Positions 17,119 to 25,583 of a stretch of 64,000 bases of DNA are shown here, one piece after another. Source of the stretch: Nocardia iowensis (GTDB lineage: Bacteria; Actinomycetota; Actinomycetes; Mycobacteriales; Mycobacteriaceae); assembly GCF_019222765.1 (NCBI RefSeq), contig NZ_CP078145.1:1984001-2048000 (forward strand). The letters run 5' to 3'. The notes below the pieces were generated by a model that saw only the letters and a list, made by a program, of their open reading frames with translations, searched no databases and was not told the origin of the DNA. A program made the translations under genes and the position numbers. Position 1 is the stretch's first letter. Each line of letters opens with the position of its first letter.

Positions 17119-17979
17119 ATGTCCGAGACAATTCTGGTAACCGGAGCAACGAGCAAGAACGGGGCGGCAGCGCTGCGTCACCTCGCCGGGAGCGGCCATT
17201 CATTGCGGGCCGCCACCCGGGAACCGGAGCAGATCAACCAGCCGAATGTGCAAGCGGTGCGGTTCGATTGGCAGGATCCGACGACCTACGACGACGCCGT
17301 CGCCGGCGTGACCGCCGCCTATGTGGTCATTCCGGAGGAGATGTTCGACGGACCGGACCGCGCACGGGTGTTCATCGAACGGGCCGCCGCGGCAGGCGTG
17401 CGACGGATCGTCGCGCTGTCCGCGCGTGGCGTGGATGCCTTTCCCGGACATCCCCTGCAGGGGGTCGAAACAGTCGTCCAGGCCTCGGAACTGGAATGGG
17501 TCATCCTGCGGCCGAACTGGTTCATGCAGAACTTCACCGAGGGGATCTTCCGCCCTAATCTGTTCGAGGCGGGCGAGATTCGGTGTCCCGGCGGCGATGC
17601 GAAGATCAGTTTCGTCGACGTCGACGATATCGGCGCTGTGGCGGCCGCGGCCTTGACTGGTCGGGTCGACGCGGGCACCGCGGTCGATCTGACCGGCCCG
17701 GAAGCGCTGACCTTCGGCGCGGTCGCCGCCCTGTTCACCGAGGCCTTCGGTCGCGAGATCCGTTATGTGCCGCTCACTTTCGACGATCCCGAGCTGGGGG
17801 CGAAGATGGGCCTCGGACCGCTGCCGCCGCAGGCGGTGCAGGCGCTGTTCGGTCGCGTGGTCGACGGCCACGAGGCATCGATCAGCGAGGACATCCCGCG
17901 CATCCTCGGCCGCCCGGCCGGTAGCTTCGCGCGGTTCGCGGCGCAGATCGCGCAGCAGCCGACGGCGGGTGTGTCGTGA
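17119..17979 (+). CDS. NmrA-like NAD(P)-binding protein in the hem operon
   Basis: 286 residues. The N-terminal ILVTGATSKNGAAALRHL is an atypical-SDR nucleotide motif (TGATGxxG form with Ser-Lys-Asn). NWFMQNFTEGIF and VDVDDIGAVAAAAL are typical of NmrA/isoflavone-reductase-like proteins, which lack the classical Tyr-Lys pair and may be reductases or redox-sensing binders. No known haem-pathway step uses this family. It begins 28 bases after hemF with GAAGGGA ahead and overlaps the next gene by 4 bases (GTGA), so it belongs to the operon. A tailoring reductase is possible; the function is not known. Confidence 0.8.
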   Translation: MSETILVTGATSKNGAAALRHLAGSGHSLRAATREPEQINQPNVQAVRFDWQDPTTYDDAVAGVTAAYVVIPEEMFDGPDRARVFIERAAAAGVRRIVALSARGVDAFPGHPLQGVETVVQASELEWVILRPNWFMQNFTEGIFRPNLFEAGEIRCPGGDAKISFVDVDDIGAVAAAALTGRVDAGTAVDLTGPEALTFGAVAALFTEAFGREIRYVPLTFDDPELGAKMGLGPLPPQAVQALFGRVVDGHEASISEDIPRILGRPAGSFARFAAQIAQQPTAGVS

Positions 17980-19118
17980 AAGCGTTGGTGATCGGTGGCG
18001 GCCTGGCCGGCTTGACGCTGGCCGGGCGGCTGTCCCGGCTCGGCGCCAGTCCGCATGTGGTCGAACGCAATCCGGTCTATACCGACGCGGGTTACGGCAT
18101 CGGACTGTACCGGCCCGGCAGCGGAGTCTTCCGAGCATTCGGGTGCTACGACGAATTCCTCACGCGCGGCAGCGAAATCGACGCCTACACGATCGCCGAC
18201 TACCGCGGCAGGCGGCTCGCCTCGGTGAAGTTCTCGGCCATCAGCGAAGAGGTGCGCCCCTTCGTCATGGCGCCGCGGGCCGACCTGATCGATCTGCTGC
18301 GCGGCGCCTGCCCGGACGTGCCGATCACGATGGGTACCCAGGTGGTCGCGGTGCGCCCGCACATCGACCGGGTCGAGGCCGTCTTCGACAACGGGACGAG
18401 CGACGACTTCGACGTCGTCGCCTGCTGCGACGGCCGGAACTCCTTGGGGCGCAGCTGGATTCCCCAAGGCGTCAAGACCGTCGACACGAAGTGGGTCTAC
18501 TGGACCTGGTGGGGTCCCGGCTCGGTCTTCGACCCCGACGCGCTGGTGGAACACTGCGCACCCGGCTGGTTCCTCGGCGCCTACCCGGTCCCCGGCAAAT
18601 GCATGTACGGGCTGGGGGTGCCCGTCGAGCTGGCGCCGCCGGCCGATGCGCCGACCGAACAGGTGCGGGCGTACCTCACCGCGACACTGGAGCCGCTGAC
18701 GCGCACCAGCCCCGCCGTGGCGGGACTGGTGGCCGAGGTGCCGAATTTCTATCGCTGGTCGATGCGGGACAGCCGGGCCCGCAAATGGCATCACGGACGG
18801 ATCGTGCTGTGCGGTGACGCCGCCGCGACGGCGCTGCCGACCGCGGGCGTCGGCGCTTCGCACGCGATCCATTCGGCCGGCGTGCTCGCCGAAGAGCTCG
18901 GCCGGGTCGGGCGCGCGGATGTTCCGGCCGCGCTGTCCCGCTACGCCGCCCGGTGCCAGCGGTTCGTAGAGATGAATGTCCGCAAGGCGCGGTTTACCGC
19001 GCGCTACTCGTTCACCCGCACGGTGCCGACCACCTGGCTGCGCGATCGCGTGCTGGAGCGGTATCCGACCGAGCGAATCCTCGACCAGCTGACCAAGAGC
19101 GTCAGCCATGCCTATTGA
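17976..19118 (+). CDS. FAD-dependent monooxygenase in the hem operon
   Basis: 380 residues of the group A flavin monooxygenase (PHBH-like) fold. It has GGGLAGLTLAGRL (GxGxxG) at the N-terminus, the DG motif CCDGRNSLGR in the middle, and the GD motif IVLCGDAAATALPTAGVGASHA. These enzymes hydroxylate or cleave aromatic or conjugated substrates; some act on polyketides or pigments. The GTG start overlaps the preceding stop (GTGA). It lies between core haem genes (12 bases before hemL), so the substrate is plausibly a tetrapyrrole, but this rests on position only. Confidence 0.85.
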   Translation: MKALVIGGGLAGLTLAGRLSRLGASPHVVERNPVYTDAGYGIGLYRPGSGVFRAFGCYDEFLTRGSEIDAYTIADYRGRRLASVKFSAISEEVRPFVMAPRADLIDLLRGACPDVPITMGTQVVAVRPHIDRVEAVFDNGTSDDFDVVACCDGRNSLGRSWIPQGVKTVDTKWVYWTWWGPGSVFDPDALVEHCAPGWFLGAYPVPGKCMYGLGVPVELAPPADAPTEQVRAYLTATLEPLTRTSPAVAGLVAEVPNFYRWSMRDSRARKWHHGRIVLCGDAAATALPTAGVGASHAIHSAGVLAEELGRVGRADVPAALSRYAARCQRFVEMNVRKARFTARYSFTRTVPTTWLRDRVLERYPTERILDQLTKSVSHAY

Positions 19119-19130
19119 TCTGGTGTCGCC

Positions 19131-20441
19131 ATGAAACTGTCATCCGAATCCGAGCGACTGTTCAAACGGGCAGTCACGATGATCCCCGGCGGGGTCAATT
19201 CTCCGGTCCGCGCGTTCACCGCGGTCGGCGGTGTCCCGCGCTTCATGTCCCGCGGTGCCGGGCCGCACCTTTGGGACGTCGACGGCAACCGTTACGTCGA
19301 TCTGATCGCCTCCTGGGGTCCGTTGATCCTGGGGCACGCCCATCCCGACGTGCTCGCCGCCGTTGCCGACGCGGCGCGCTCCGGTCTGTCGTTCGGTGCG
19401 CCGACCCCGCTCGAGCTCGACTTGGTCGACGAGGTGCAACGCCGGGTACCCCCGGTGGAACAGCTGCGCCTGGTCAATTCGGGGACCGAGGCGGCGATGA
19501 GCGCGGTCCGGCTCGCCCGCGGCGCCACCGGCCGGGCGAAGGTGATCAAGTTCGCCGGGCACTACCACGGTCACACCGATTCCCTGCTGGCGCAGGCGGG
19601 GTCCGGCATCGCGACCCTCGGCACGCCCTCCAGCGCCGGGGTCACCGAGGCGCAGACCGCGCACACCATCGTCATCCCGTACAACGACCCCGCCGCGGTG
19701 CGCGCGGCCTTCGCCGAACACGGTGCCGACATCGCCTGCGTGATCACCGAGGCCGCGCCGGGCAACATGGGCGTCGTCCCGCCCGCGCCCGGTTTCACCG
19801 CCACCCTGCGCCAACTGTGCGACGAGCACGGCGCCCTGCTGATCAGCGACGAGGTCATGACGGGATTCCGGCTTTCACCGGGCGGCTGGTTCGGCCTCGA
19901 AGGCATTGCCCCGGACCTGTTCGTCTTCGGCAAGGTGATGGCGGGCGGCATGCCCGCCGCGGCCTTCGGCGGCCGAGCGGAGGTGATGGCCGAACTCGCA
20001 CCGGTCGGTTCGGTCTACCAGGCGGGCACCCTGTCTGGGAACCCCGTGGCGGTCAGCGCGGGCCTGGCCACCCTCCGGGCGGCGCACGACGGCGTCTACA
20101 CGACGCTGGACGAAAACGCGGCCCGGCTGTGCCGACTGATCGACGCCGCCCTCACCCGGCACGGCGTCCCCCATCGGATACCCACCGCCGGAAGCATGTT
20201 CAGCGTCTTCTTCACCACCGACCCGGTACCTGACTTCGCCGCCGCCCGCGCCACCCAAACCTGGCGCTACCCGCCGTTCTTCCACGCCCTCCTGGCCAAC
20301 GGCGTCTACGCCCCGCCGAGCCCCTTCGAATCCTGGTTCGTCAACGTTGCGATGACCGACGAAGACTTCACCACCATCGAAGCCGCCCTGGACCACGCGG
20401 CCCGCCACGCCGCCGAAGCCACCCCACCATCCCAGTCCTGA
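19131..20441 (+). CDS. hemL: Glutamate-1-semialdehyde 2,1-aminomutase
   Basis: 436 residues, class III aminotransferase fold. It turns glutamate-1-semialdehyde, the HemA product, into 5-aminolevulinate. Family blocks are [45 protein letters not shown] and the PLP-lysine block [31 protein letters not shown] follows. The ribosome site is weak. It is the last protein gene of the operon; its stop is 7 bases before the tRNA-Glu gene. Having hemL with hemA in one operon closes the C5 part of the pathway. Confidence 0.96.
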   Translation: MKLSSESERLFKRAVTMIPGGVNSPVRAFTAVGGVPRFMSRGAGPHLWDVDGNRYVDLIASWGPLILGHAHPDVLAAVADAARSGLSFGAPTPLELDLVDEVQRRVPPVEQLRLVNSGTEAAMSAVRLARGATGRAKVIKFAGHYHGHTDSLLAQAGSGIATLGTPSSAGVTEAQTAHTIVIPYNDPAAVRAAFAEHGADIACVITEAAPGNMGVVPPAPGFTATLRQLCDEHGALLISDEVMTGFRLSPGGWFGLEGIAPDLFVFGKVMAGGMPAAAFGGRAEVMAELAPVGSVYQAGTLSGNPVAVSAGLATLRAAHDGVYTTLDENAARLCRLIDAALTRHGVPHRIPTAGSMFSVFFTTDPVPDFAAARATQTWRYPPFFHALLANGVYAPPSPFESWFVNVAMTDEDFTTIEAALDHAARHAAEATPPSQS

Positions 20442-20448
20442 ATCCAAA

Positions 20449-20524
20449 GCCCCCGTTGTCTAGTGGCCCAGGACACCGGCCCCTCACGCCGGAAGCGCGG
20501 GTTCGAATCCCGCCGGGGGTACCA
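20449..20524 (+). tRNA. tRNA-Glu (anticodon CTC) ending the hem operon, with C33
   Basis: A full cloverleaf with an encoded CCA. The acceptor stem is GCCCCCG/CGGGGGT, the anticodon stem CCGGC/GCCGG is perfect, the T-arm is GCGGG-TTCGAAT-CCCGC, and the anticodon CTC is at 20483-20485. The anticodon loop reads CCCTCAC: position 33, almost always U in elongator tRNAs, is C. Only 7 bases separate it from the hemL stop and no promoter-like sequence is visible there, so it should be transcribed with the operon. A T-run (20542-20548) follows. Glu-tRNA(Glu) is the substrate of HemA. Role in tetrapyrrole supply is inferred from position and the odd loop. Confidence 0.95.
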
Positions 20525-20558
20525 ATATGCCTGTCGCACTTGGTTTTTAAATACGCCG

Positions 20559-21005
20559 TCAGTCGTGGTATGGCTCGACAGTGAACTGGACTTCACCGGA
20601 TGGGGGAACGTGGCCCGCGTTGACCGAGACGGCGCCGACGAAGCGGCCGAAGCCCGGGTAGAAGATGGTCGAGGCCGGATCGGTGATGCCGAAACCGGGA
20701 CCGTCGATGTGCCGGTTGAACGTTCCGGTCTCGTTGGTGTCGAGATTGCGCCAGTTCAAGCTGACATCGAGCGAGCACGGCCCCAGCCCGATCAGGTTGT
20801 GCGTGACAGTGAACGAGGCGGCGTTCGGATAACCCCTACCGTTCACAGTCGCGCTGACGACTCCCACGCAGGGACCTTGCGCCAACGTGTACATCCTCGC
20901 GAATTCTCCGCCGTTGGCCGTTGGTTCCGCCGAAGCGGGTGCCGCGGCCCCCACTGCCAGCCCAGCGAGGGTACAGACATAGACCATCGTTCGGACTAAT
21001 CGCAT
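20559..21005 (-). CDS. Small secreted protein of unknown function
   Basis: 148 residues with a clear signal peptide: MRLVRTMVYVCTLAGLAVG, then AAPASA before the mature part. The mature part has two Cys in similar settings (GPCVGVV and GPCSLDV), which may form a disulfide, and is rich in beta-type residues. I do not recognise a named family. ATG 21005 is chosen because AGGAG lies 6 bases ahead; two upstream ATG codons exist (21011 and 21068). It is convergent with the hem operon and tRNA. Confidence 0.72.
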   Translation of the reverse strand: MRLVRTMVYVCTLAGLAVGAAAPASAEPTANGGEFARMYTLAQGPCVGVVSATVNGRGYPNAASFTVTHNLIGLGPCSLDVSLNWRNLDTNETGTFNRHIDGPGFGITDPASTIFYPGFGRFVGAVSVNAGHVPPSGEVQFTVEPYHD

Positions 21006-21240
21006 TATCATCTCCTGGTCGCTATGGGGAATCGGGCCAGCTCGCAGTACCCAGCATTTTGCCAGCAAAACCGTTCCTCGCTGCCCCGCCTTACTGTCGT
21101 CTGTTCATAGGCCGCGTTTTCGGGCATTCAGCCCGAGCATTCGGTGGGGCGACCTCTCGGTCGAGCTGGCTGCTCGCTTTGCGACGATGGAGCAGTCGAT
21201 CAGTGGCCACTACACCGTGCAAAGGGATGTCCTTGTCGCT

Positions 21241-21825
21241 ATGACCACCGCAGAGCAGTTCCGGGACCGGATCCTCGACGCGGCATACGAGTGCTACCTG
21301 GAGGCGCCGTTGTCGGAGCGCATGCACTCCTTGATCGCCGAGCGGGCCGGGGTGTCCCGGCCGACCGTCTACAAGTACGTCGGTGACCAGGAGCAGATCC
21401 GGCGGGCGTTGATGCTGCGGGAGGCGATGGGGTACGTCGCCGCGCTCGAGCCGGTTTTCGCGCGTCGGTTGCCCCTGCGGGAACACTTCCGGGAACTGGT
21501 GGTTTTCACCGTCGTCTATATGCGCGACAGCGCCCTGTTCCAGGTGATGCTCGCTGCCGCTCCCGAGGTGGTCGCGCGGGGGCTGACGGTCGAACTGGCG
21601 CCGGTCCTCGCGGCGGGCTCGTCGGTGGCGGAACCGATGCTGCTGCGGCTCCATCCCGAGATGACCGAGCCGCCGGTGCCGCTGCACCTGGTGATCGAGT
21701 GGGGCGTGCGAATCAGCCTGTCGCTGTTGACAACACCGAGTCCGTACGCCGAACTCGACACCGCCGAGGCGGTTCGGGCTCACGTCGACGCGCTTTTCGA
21801 GATCATCGGGCCCGCGGCGCTGTGA
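21241..21825 (+). CDS. TetR-family transcriptional regulator
   Basis: About 194 residues. The N-terminal helix-turn-helix runs FRDRILDAAYECYLE, then LIAERAGVSRPTVYKYVGDQEQIRRAL. The C-terminal part is a helical ligand domain without a recognised subfamily. ATG 21241 is preferred because the HTH begins immediately after; an upstream ATG at 21187 adds 18 poorly structured residues. Its last 46 bases overlap the 3' end of the convergent amidohydrolase gene, so mutual interference of the transcripts is possible. The target is unknown; the amidohydrolase or the operon at 23754 are candidates. Confidence 0.82.
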   Translation: MTTAEQFRDRILDAAYECYLEAPLSERMHSLIAERAGVSRPTVYKYVGDQEQIRRALMLREAMGYVAALEPVFARRLPLREHFRELVVFTVVYMRDSALFQVMLAAAPEVVARGLTVELAPVLAAGSSVAEPMLLRLHPEMTEPPVPLHLVIEWGVRISLSLLTTPSPYAELDTAEAVRAHVDALFEIIGPAAL

Positions 21826-23603
21826 AGCGGGGCACCGCGGCCGGGCCGGACCGTGGTTCCGGCGGGTAGGAAACGTCCGGCGCCCCAAGCGGTCCCGAGC
21901 CCGTCGGCGAAATCGCCGTCGCGGTAGACAACGTGACCCGCGACGATGGTGGCGCTGATCGCCCCGGTGTCGCGATTGACCATGCGGCGCAGGCCGCCGT
22001 ACTCGGGCATCTCTCGCTCGGCCAGGCCGTGCACGTTCTGATCCAGGCGATCGGGGTCGATGATGGCGATATCGGCACGGTCGCCCACCCGGAGATAGCC
22101 GGCGTCGAGGTCGAACCAGTGGGCGAGTTCCCCGGTGAGCCGATGCAAGGCTTGCTCGACGGACAGAAACGGTTTGCGCTTGCGCTGAGCGGATTTCACG
22201 CGTTCCAGCAGTCGCAGATGGTAGTTGTAGAACGCCATGTTGCGCAGATGGGCGCCGGCGTCGCCGAACCCCATGTGCACGTACTTGTTCGCGGCGATCT
22301 TGTCCAGGTACTTCGGCCGATTGTTGGCGATTGTGGTGCGCCAGCGGATATCTCGGCCGTACTCGACAACCAGGTCGAGAAACGCGTCGACCGGATGGAT
22401 GCCGCGCGCGCGGCCGATCTCCCCGAAGCTCTTGGCGATCAGCGTGTGGTCCGGGCAGGCGACGACGACGGCGTCGAACAGGTCCCGGTGCCAGATCTTG
22501 GGTGCAAGTTTGTTCTGGTAATCACGTCGGAACCAGCGCCGATACTTCTCGGACCGCAGCAGCTCGTTGCGCTCGATCTGATCCTTGATGTCCAAAGCCG
22601 CTGCGCCGGAGCCGAATTCCTCGAAGACCACGAGGTCGATGCCGTCCGCGTAGACGGTGAACGGTACCGGCAGATGCTGCCAGTGGAACCGGCCCCGCAG
22701 CAGCCGGTTGAGGACGGACGCGCCGTAGAGCATGAAGTAGATCAGCGGCGGGTATGCCTTGGAATCGGCGGCGGCCAGCAGGGACACCTTCAGACGTTTG
22801 CGGCCGAAGCGTCCGGCGGAGGCGAGGAAGAACTGACCGATATTGAGGTTGAACCCGATCCGCGGCGTGCTTTGCAGAATACGATCGCGCTCACGCAGAA
22901 CGCGATTGAGGGCACGGAATTCCTTGCGCCGCACGAAGGTCGAGGGCAATGAGCGAGAGCGGTAGCGGTCGCCGTCGAGCTTGTCGATCCAATTGGTGGT
23001 GGACGAGAGTCCCAGGAATCCGGCGTCCAGCGCCTCGGTGAGCAGGACGCGCATGTGCTCGAGTTCGCCGGGGGTCGGCCGAACGTGTTCGTCGACCGCG
23101 CGGTCCATCCCCATCACGTGGACGCGCATATCCGAATGTCCCAGGAACGTGGCGACATTGGGGCCGAGCTTCAGCGTGTCGATCGCCTTGGCGTACTCGG
23201 CGGGCGTTGACCACGTGCGGTGTTCGTCCAGGACACGGATCACGACGTCGCGCGGCACGGCCTCCACTCTGCTGAAGATGTCGGCACACTCGGTATTGGT
23301 GGCCAGAATCGTGGTGAGTGAACAGTTTCCGATCACCACGGTGGTGACGCCGTGGCGCACGGACTCGCCGAGGGCGGGGGAGACCAGCATTTCGGCGTCG
23401 TAGTGGGTATGGATGTCGACGAAACCGGGGGTCACCCACTTACCCGCCGCGTCGATCACCTCGTTCGCATCGGCGGGGTCGAGCCCCTCTGCGCGGATGT
23501 CCACGACCTCGCCGTCGCGGACGGCGATATCGCTGACCCGGGGTGCGGCACCGGTTCCGTCGAACCAGATCCCGTTCTGCACGAGCAGGTCGTACCGGCT
23601 CAT
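21780..23603 (-). CDS. Amidohydrolase, N-acyl-D-amino-acid deacylase-like
   Basis: 607 residues of the amidohydrolase superfamily. The N-terminal strand domain leads to GKWVTPGFVDIHTHYDAEM, with the metal-binding His-x-His. VTTVVIGNCS follows, a hallmark of the D-aminoacylase group, and HMGFGDAGAHL near residue 465 supplies the late Asp. The C-terminal GDRADIAIIDPDRL is the usual return to the small domain. Such enzymes hydrolyse N-acyl-D-amino acids or related amides; length and the long insertion are typical of an uncharacterised actinobacterial branch. Divergent from the hydrolase operon at 23754 and convergent with the TetR gene. Confidence 0.85.
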   Translation of the reverse strand: MSRYDLLVQNGIWFDGTGAAPRVSDIAVRDGEVVDIRAEGLDPADANEVIDAAGKWVTPGFVDIHTHYDAEMLVSPALGESVRHGVTTVVIGNCSLTTILATNTECADIFSRVEAVPRDVVIRVLDEHRTWSTPAEYAKAIDTLKLGPNVATFLGHSDMRVHVMGMDRAVDEHVRPTPGELEHMRVLLTEALDAGFLGLSSTTNWIDKLDGDRYRSRSLPSTFVRRKEFRALNRVLRERDRILQSTPRIGFNLNIGQFFLASAGRFGRKRLKVSLLAAADSKAYPPLIYFMLYGASVLNRLLRGRFHWQHLPVPFTVYADGIDLVVFEEFGSGAAALDIKDQIERNELLRSEKYRRWFRRDYQNKLAPKIWHRDLFDAVVVACPDHTLIAKSFGEIGRARGIHPVDAFLDLVVEYGRDIRWRTTIANNRPKYLDKIAANKYVHMGFGDAGAHLRNMAFYNYHLRLLERVKSAQRKRKPFLSVEQALHRLTGELAHWFDLDAGYLRVGDRADIAIIDPDRLDQNVHGLAEREMPEYGGLRRMVNRDTGAISATIVAGHVVYRDGDFADGLGTAWGAGRFLPAGTTVRPGRGAPLHSAAGPMISKSAST

Positions 23604-23666
23604 CCGAAGGCTCCTCTCACATTCCGCGCGCCTCGAATGCGACGCAAGTGCATGCTACGGTGAGTA

Positions 23667-23706
23667 CCGTATATTGACAATTATGGCATATTCGTAAACG
23701 ATACGG
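23667..23706. promoter_or_regulatory. AT-rich divergent promoter region with dyad
   Basis: CCGTAT (23667-23672) and ATACGG (23701-23706) are inverted arms around a strikingly AT-rich stretch that includes TTGACA (23674-23679). It lies between the divergent amidohydrolase and alpha/beta-hydrolase genes. A matching -10 box is not clear. Confidence 0.35.
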
Positions 23707-23753
23707 ATCCATCGGCGCGCGGTCGCGCGCCCCGACGGAGGGATTGCACAGCG

Positions 23754-24680
23754 GTGACGCAGCAGAGCGAACATCACCCCACGGTGCTGCGTTTCGAGTT
23801 CGCCACCGCCGACATCACCGCCCTGACCTGGGGTGACCCCACGGATCCCGTGGCGATTCTGGTGCACGGATTCCCGGACTCCGCTTGGAGCTGGGACCGG
23901 CTCGGCCCGGCCATGGCGGTCGAGGGACGCTACGTCGTCGCCCCGTTCCTGCGCGGATACGCTCCCAGTTCCCTGGCCCGCGACGACGACTACTCACTCG
24001 CCTCGCTGATCGGTGACGTCCTGGACCTGTACCGGGCGGTCGGCGCCGACCGCCGCACCGTGCTGGTCGGGCATGACTGGGGCGGGGCGATCGTCAGCGC
24101 CACCTCGGCCTGCTGCCCCGAACTGTTCGACCGTGCCGTGCTCATCGCGATTCCCCCGTTGGCCGCCGTCGCCGGCTTGTTCGGGTTCCCGCTGCGCGAA
24201 CGGCTCGGCACACTGGTCCGGCAGCTGCCGCGCAGCTGGTACATGGCCGTCGTGTCGATGCCATGGGTGTCGGAACGGATCGGTCCGGCGCTGCCCGCGC
24301 TGCTGTGGCGGCTGTGGGCGATCGGCGGCGCGGTCGACCCCTATCGGCGGCGCGGCTTGATCGCTTTGGACGGACGGGCTCGCCGACGTGCGGCCTACTG
24401 CTACTACCGTGCGGTCTGGAATCCGCGATACCGCCGCGCTCGGGTGTTTCCGGCACGCCAGCGAGTTGCCTTCGGCGCCATGGGAAACCCGACGCTGTAC
24501 CTGCACGGCCGCGACGACACCTGCGGGCTCGAACGTACCGGTGCGCACGCGCTGGACTTCCTGCCGCCGGGCAGCGCGCGCCTCGTCGTGGAGCACGCGG
24601 GGCATTTCGCACATCTCGACCAACCCGACGTGATCGCCCGGCACATCGCCGACCATATTCGTTCAGGAGCTACCGCATGA
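23754..24680 (+). CDS. Alpha/beta-hydrolase, epoxide-hydrolase-like
   Basis: 308 residues. The oxyanion segment is HGFPDSAWSW, the nucleophile elbow is VLVGHDWGGAIV with Asp as nucleophile as in epoxide hydrolases and haloalkane dehalogenases, and the catalytic His is in EHAGHFAHLDQPD. The acid is probably in LHGRDDTCG. GTG 23754 has CGGAGGG ahead. First gene of a three-gene operon: its stop overlaps the next start (ATGA). The operon partners (a metal-dependent hydrolase-family protein and an NAD(P)H-ferredoxin-type reductase) suggest breakdown of a hydrophobic compound. Confidence 0.85.
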   Translation: MTQQSEHHPTVLRFEFATADITALTWGDPTDPVAILVHGFPDSAWSWDRLGPAMAVEGRYVVAPFLRGYAPSSLARDDDYSLASLIGDVLDLYRAVGADRRTVLVGHDWGGAIVSATSACCPELFDRAVLIAIPPLAAVAGLFGFPLRERLGTLVRQLPRSWYMAVVSMPWVSERIGPALPALLWRLWAIGGAVDPYRRRGLIALDGRARRRAAYCYYRAVWNPRYRRARVFPARQRVAFGAMGNPTLYLHGRDDTCGLERTGAHALDFLPPGSARLVVEHAGHFAHLDQPDVIARHIADHIRSGATA

Positions 24681-25582
24681 GATTGCTTGCCCGCACGCCG
24701 AAACAACCGCTCGACACCGTCGAGACCGGCCCGCTGCGGTTGAAGGCCCGCGACGTGTCGTTCGACCTGAGCCGGACGCCCCTGCACTGGATTCCGGGCT
24801 ACCCGGTCGCGTCGCACACCATCAGTGCCTATCACCTGCTTTTCCCCGAGGTCGAGCGCTTTTTCATCGCCGCCTTCAAGGAGGCGCTGCCCGAGATCCG
24901 GGACCCGAGGCTGCGCGAGGACGTCCTCGGCTTCATCGGTCAGGAAACCCTGCACGCCGACACCCACGATGCCTCGCTCGACGACTTCTTCCTCCGCAAT
25001 GGCATCGACCCGCAACCACCGCTGCGGCAGGCGCGATTCGTGCTGAACCGACTGCTGGGCCCGCGTGGTTTCGGCGACCCCAAACGGGATCGGCAATACC
25101 TGATCACGCGCTTGGCGATCACCGCGGCGCTGGAGAACTTCACCGCCTTCCTCGGCCATTTCGTGTTGAACTGCGCCTGGGACGAAGTCGGCGCCGACCC
25201 GGCCATGACCTCGTTGTTCCGCTGGCACGGTGCGGAGGAGATGGAACACCGGACGGTCGCGCACGAGGTAGCCGAATACTTCGACCCGCGATACTCGCGT
25301 CGGTTGCGCACGATGCTGGTGACCCTGCCGATCACCGTCTGGATCTCCTGCCGCTTCATCTGGTATCTGATCAGCAGCGATCCGAATGTCACCCACTCGC
25401 GCACGCGAGTGTTGTGGCAGGTCGTCCAGGCCGGTCGCCGCCGGGTGCTGCCGACCGCGCCGACGGTGCTCGCCTCGGTGATCGACTATCTGCGACCGGG
25501 CTATTCGCCCGAGTCCACCGGATCGATGGCCCAGGCGTTGGGGTATCTGGCCAAGGTCGAAGCTCGTGCAAAGGCGGCCTAG
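24677..25582 (+). CDS. Metal-dependent hydrolase family protein (PF10118-like)
   Basis: 301 residues. Conserved positions fit the family: GYPVASHTISAYHLLFPEVERFF, FIGQETLHADTHD with the Glu and His ligands, and WHGAEEMEHRTVAHEV with a second Glu/His set. This is a ferritin-like di-metal arrangement seen in proteins annotated only as predicted metal-dependent hydrolases; the reaction is unknown. ATG 24677 overlaps the previous stop, with AGGAGC 7 bases ahead. The next gene begins one base after its stop. A reductase directly downstream would suit a di-iron oxygenase, which is an alternative reading. Confidence 0.8.
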   Translation: MRLLARTPKQPLDTVETGPLRLKARDVSFDLSRTPLHWIPGYPVASHTISAYHLLFPEVERFFIAAFKEALPEIRDPRLREDVLGFIGQETLHADTHDASLDDFFLRNGIDPQPPLRQARFVLNRLLGPRGFGDPKRDRQYLITRLAITAALENFTAFLGHFVLNCAWDEVGADPAMTSLFRWHGAEEMEHRTVAHEVAEYFDPRYSRRLRTMLVTLPITVWISCRFIWYLISSDPNVTHSRTRVLWQVVQAGRRRVLPTAPTVLASVIDYLRPGYSPESTGSMAQALGYLAKVEARAKAA

Positions 25583-25583
25583 C

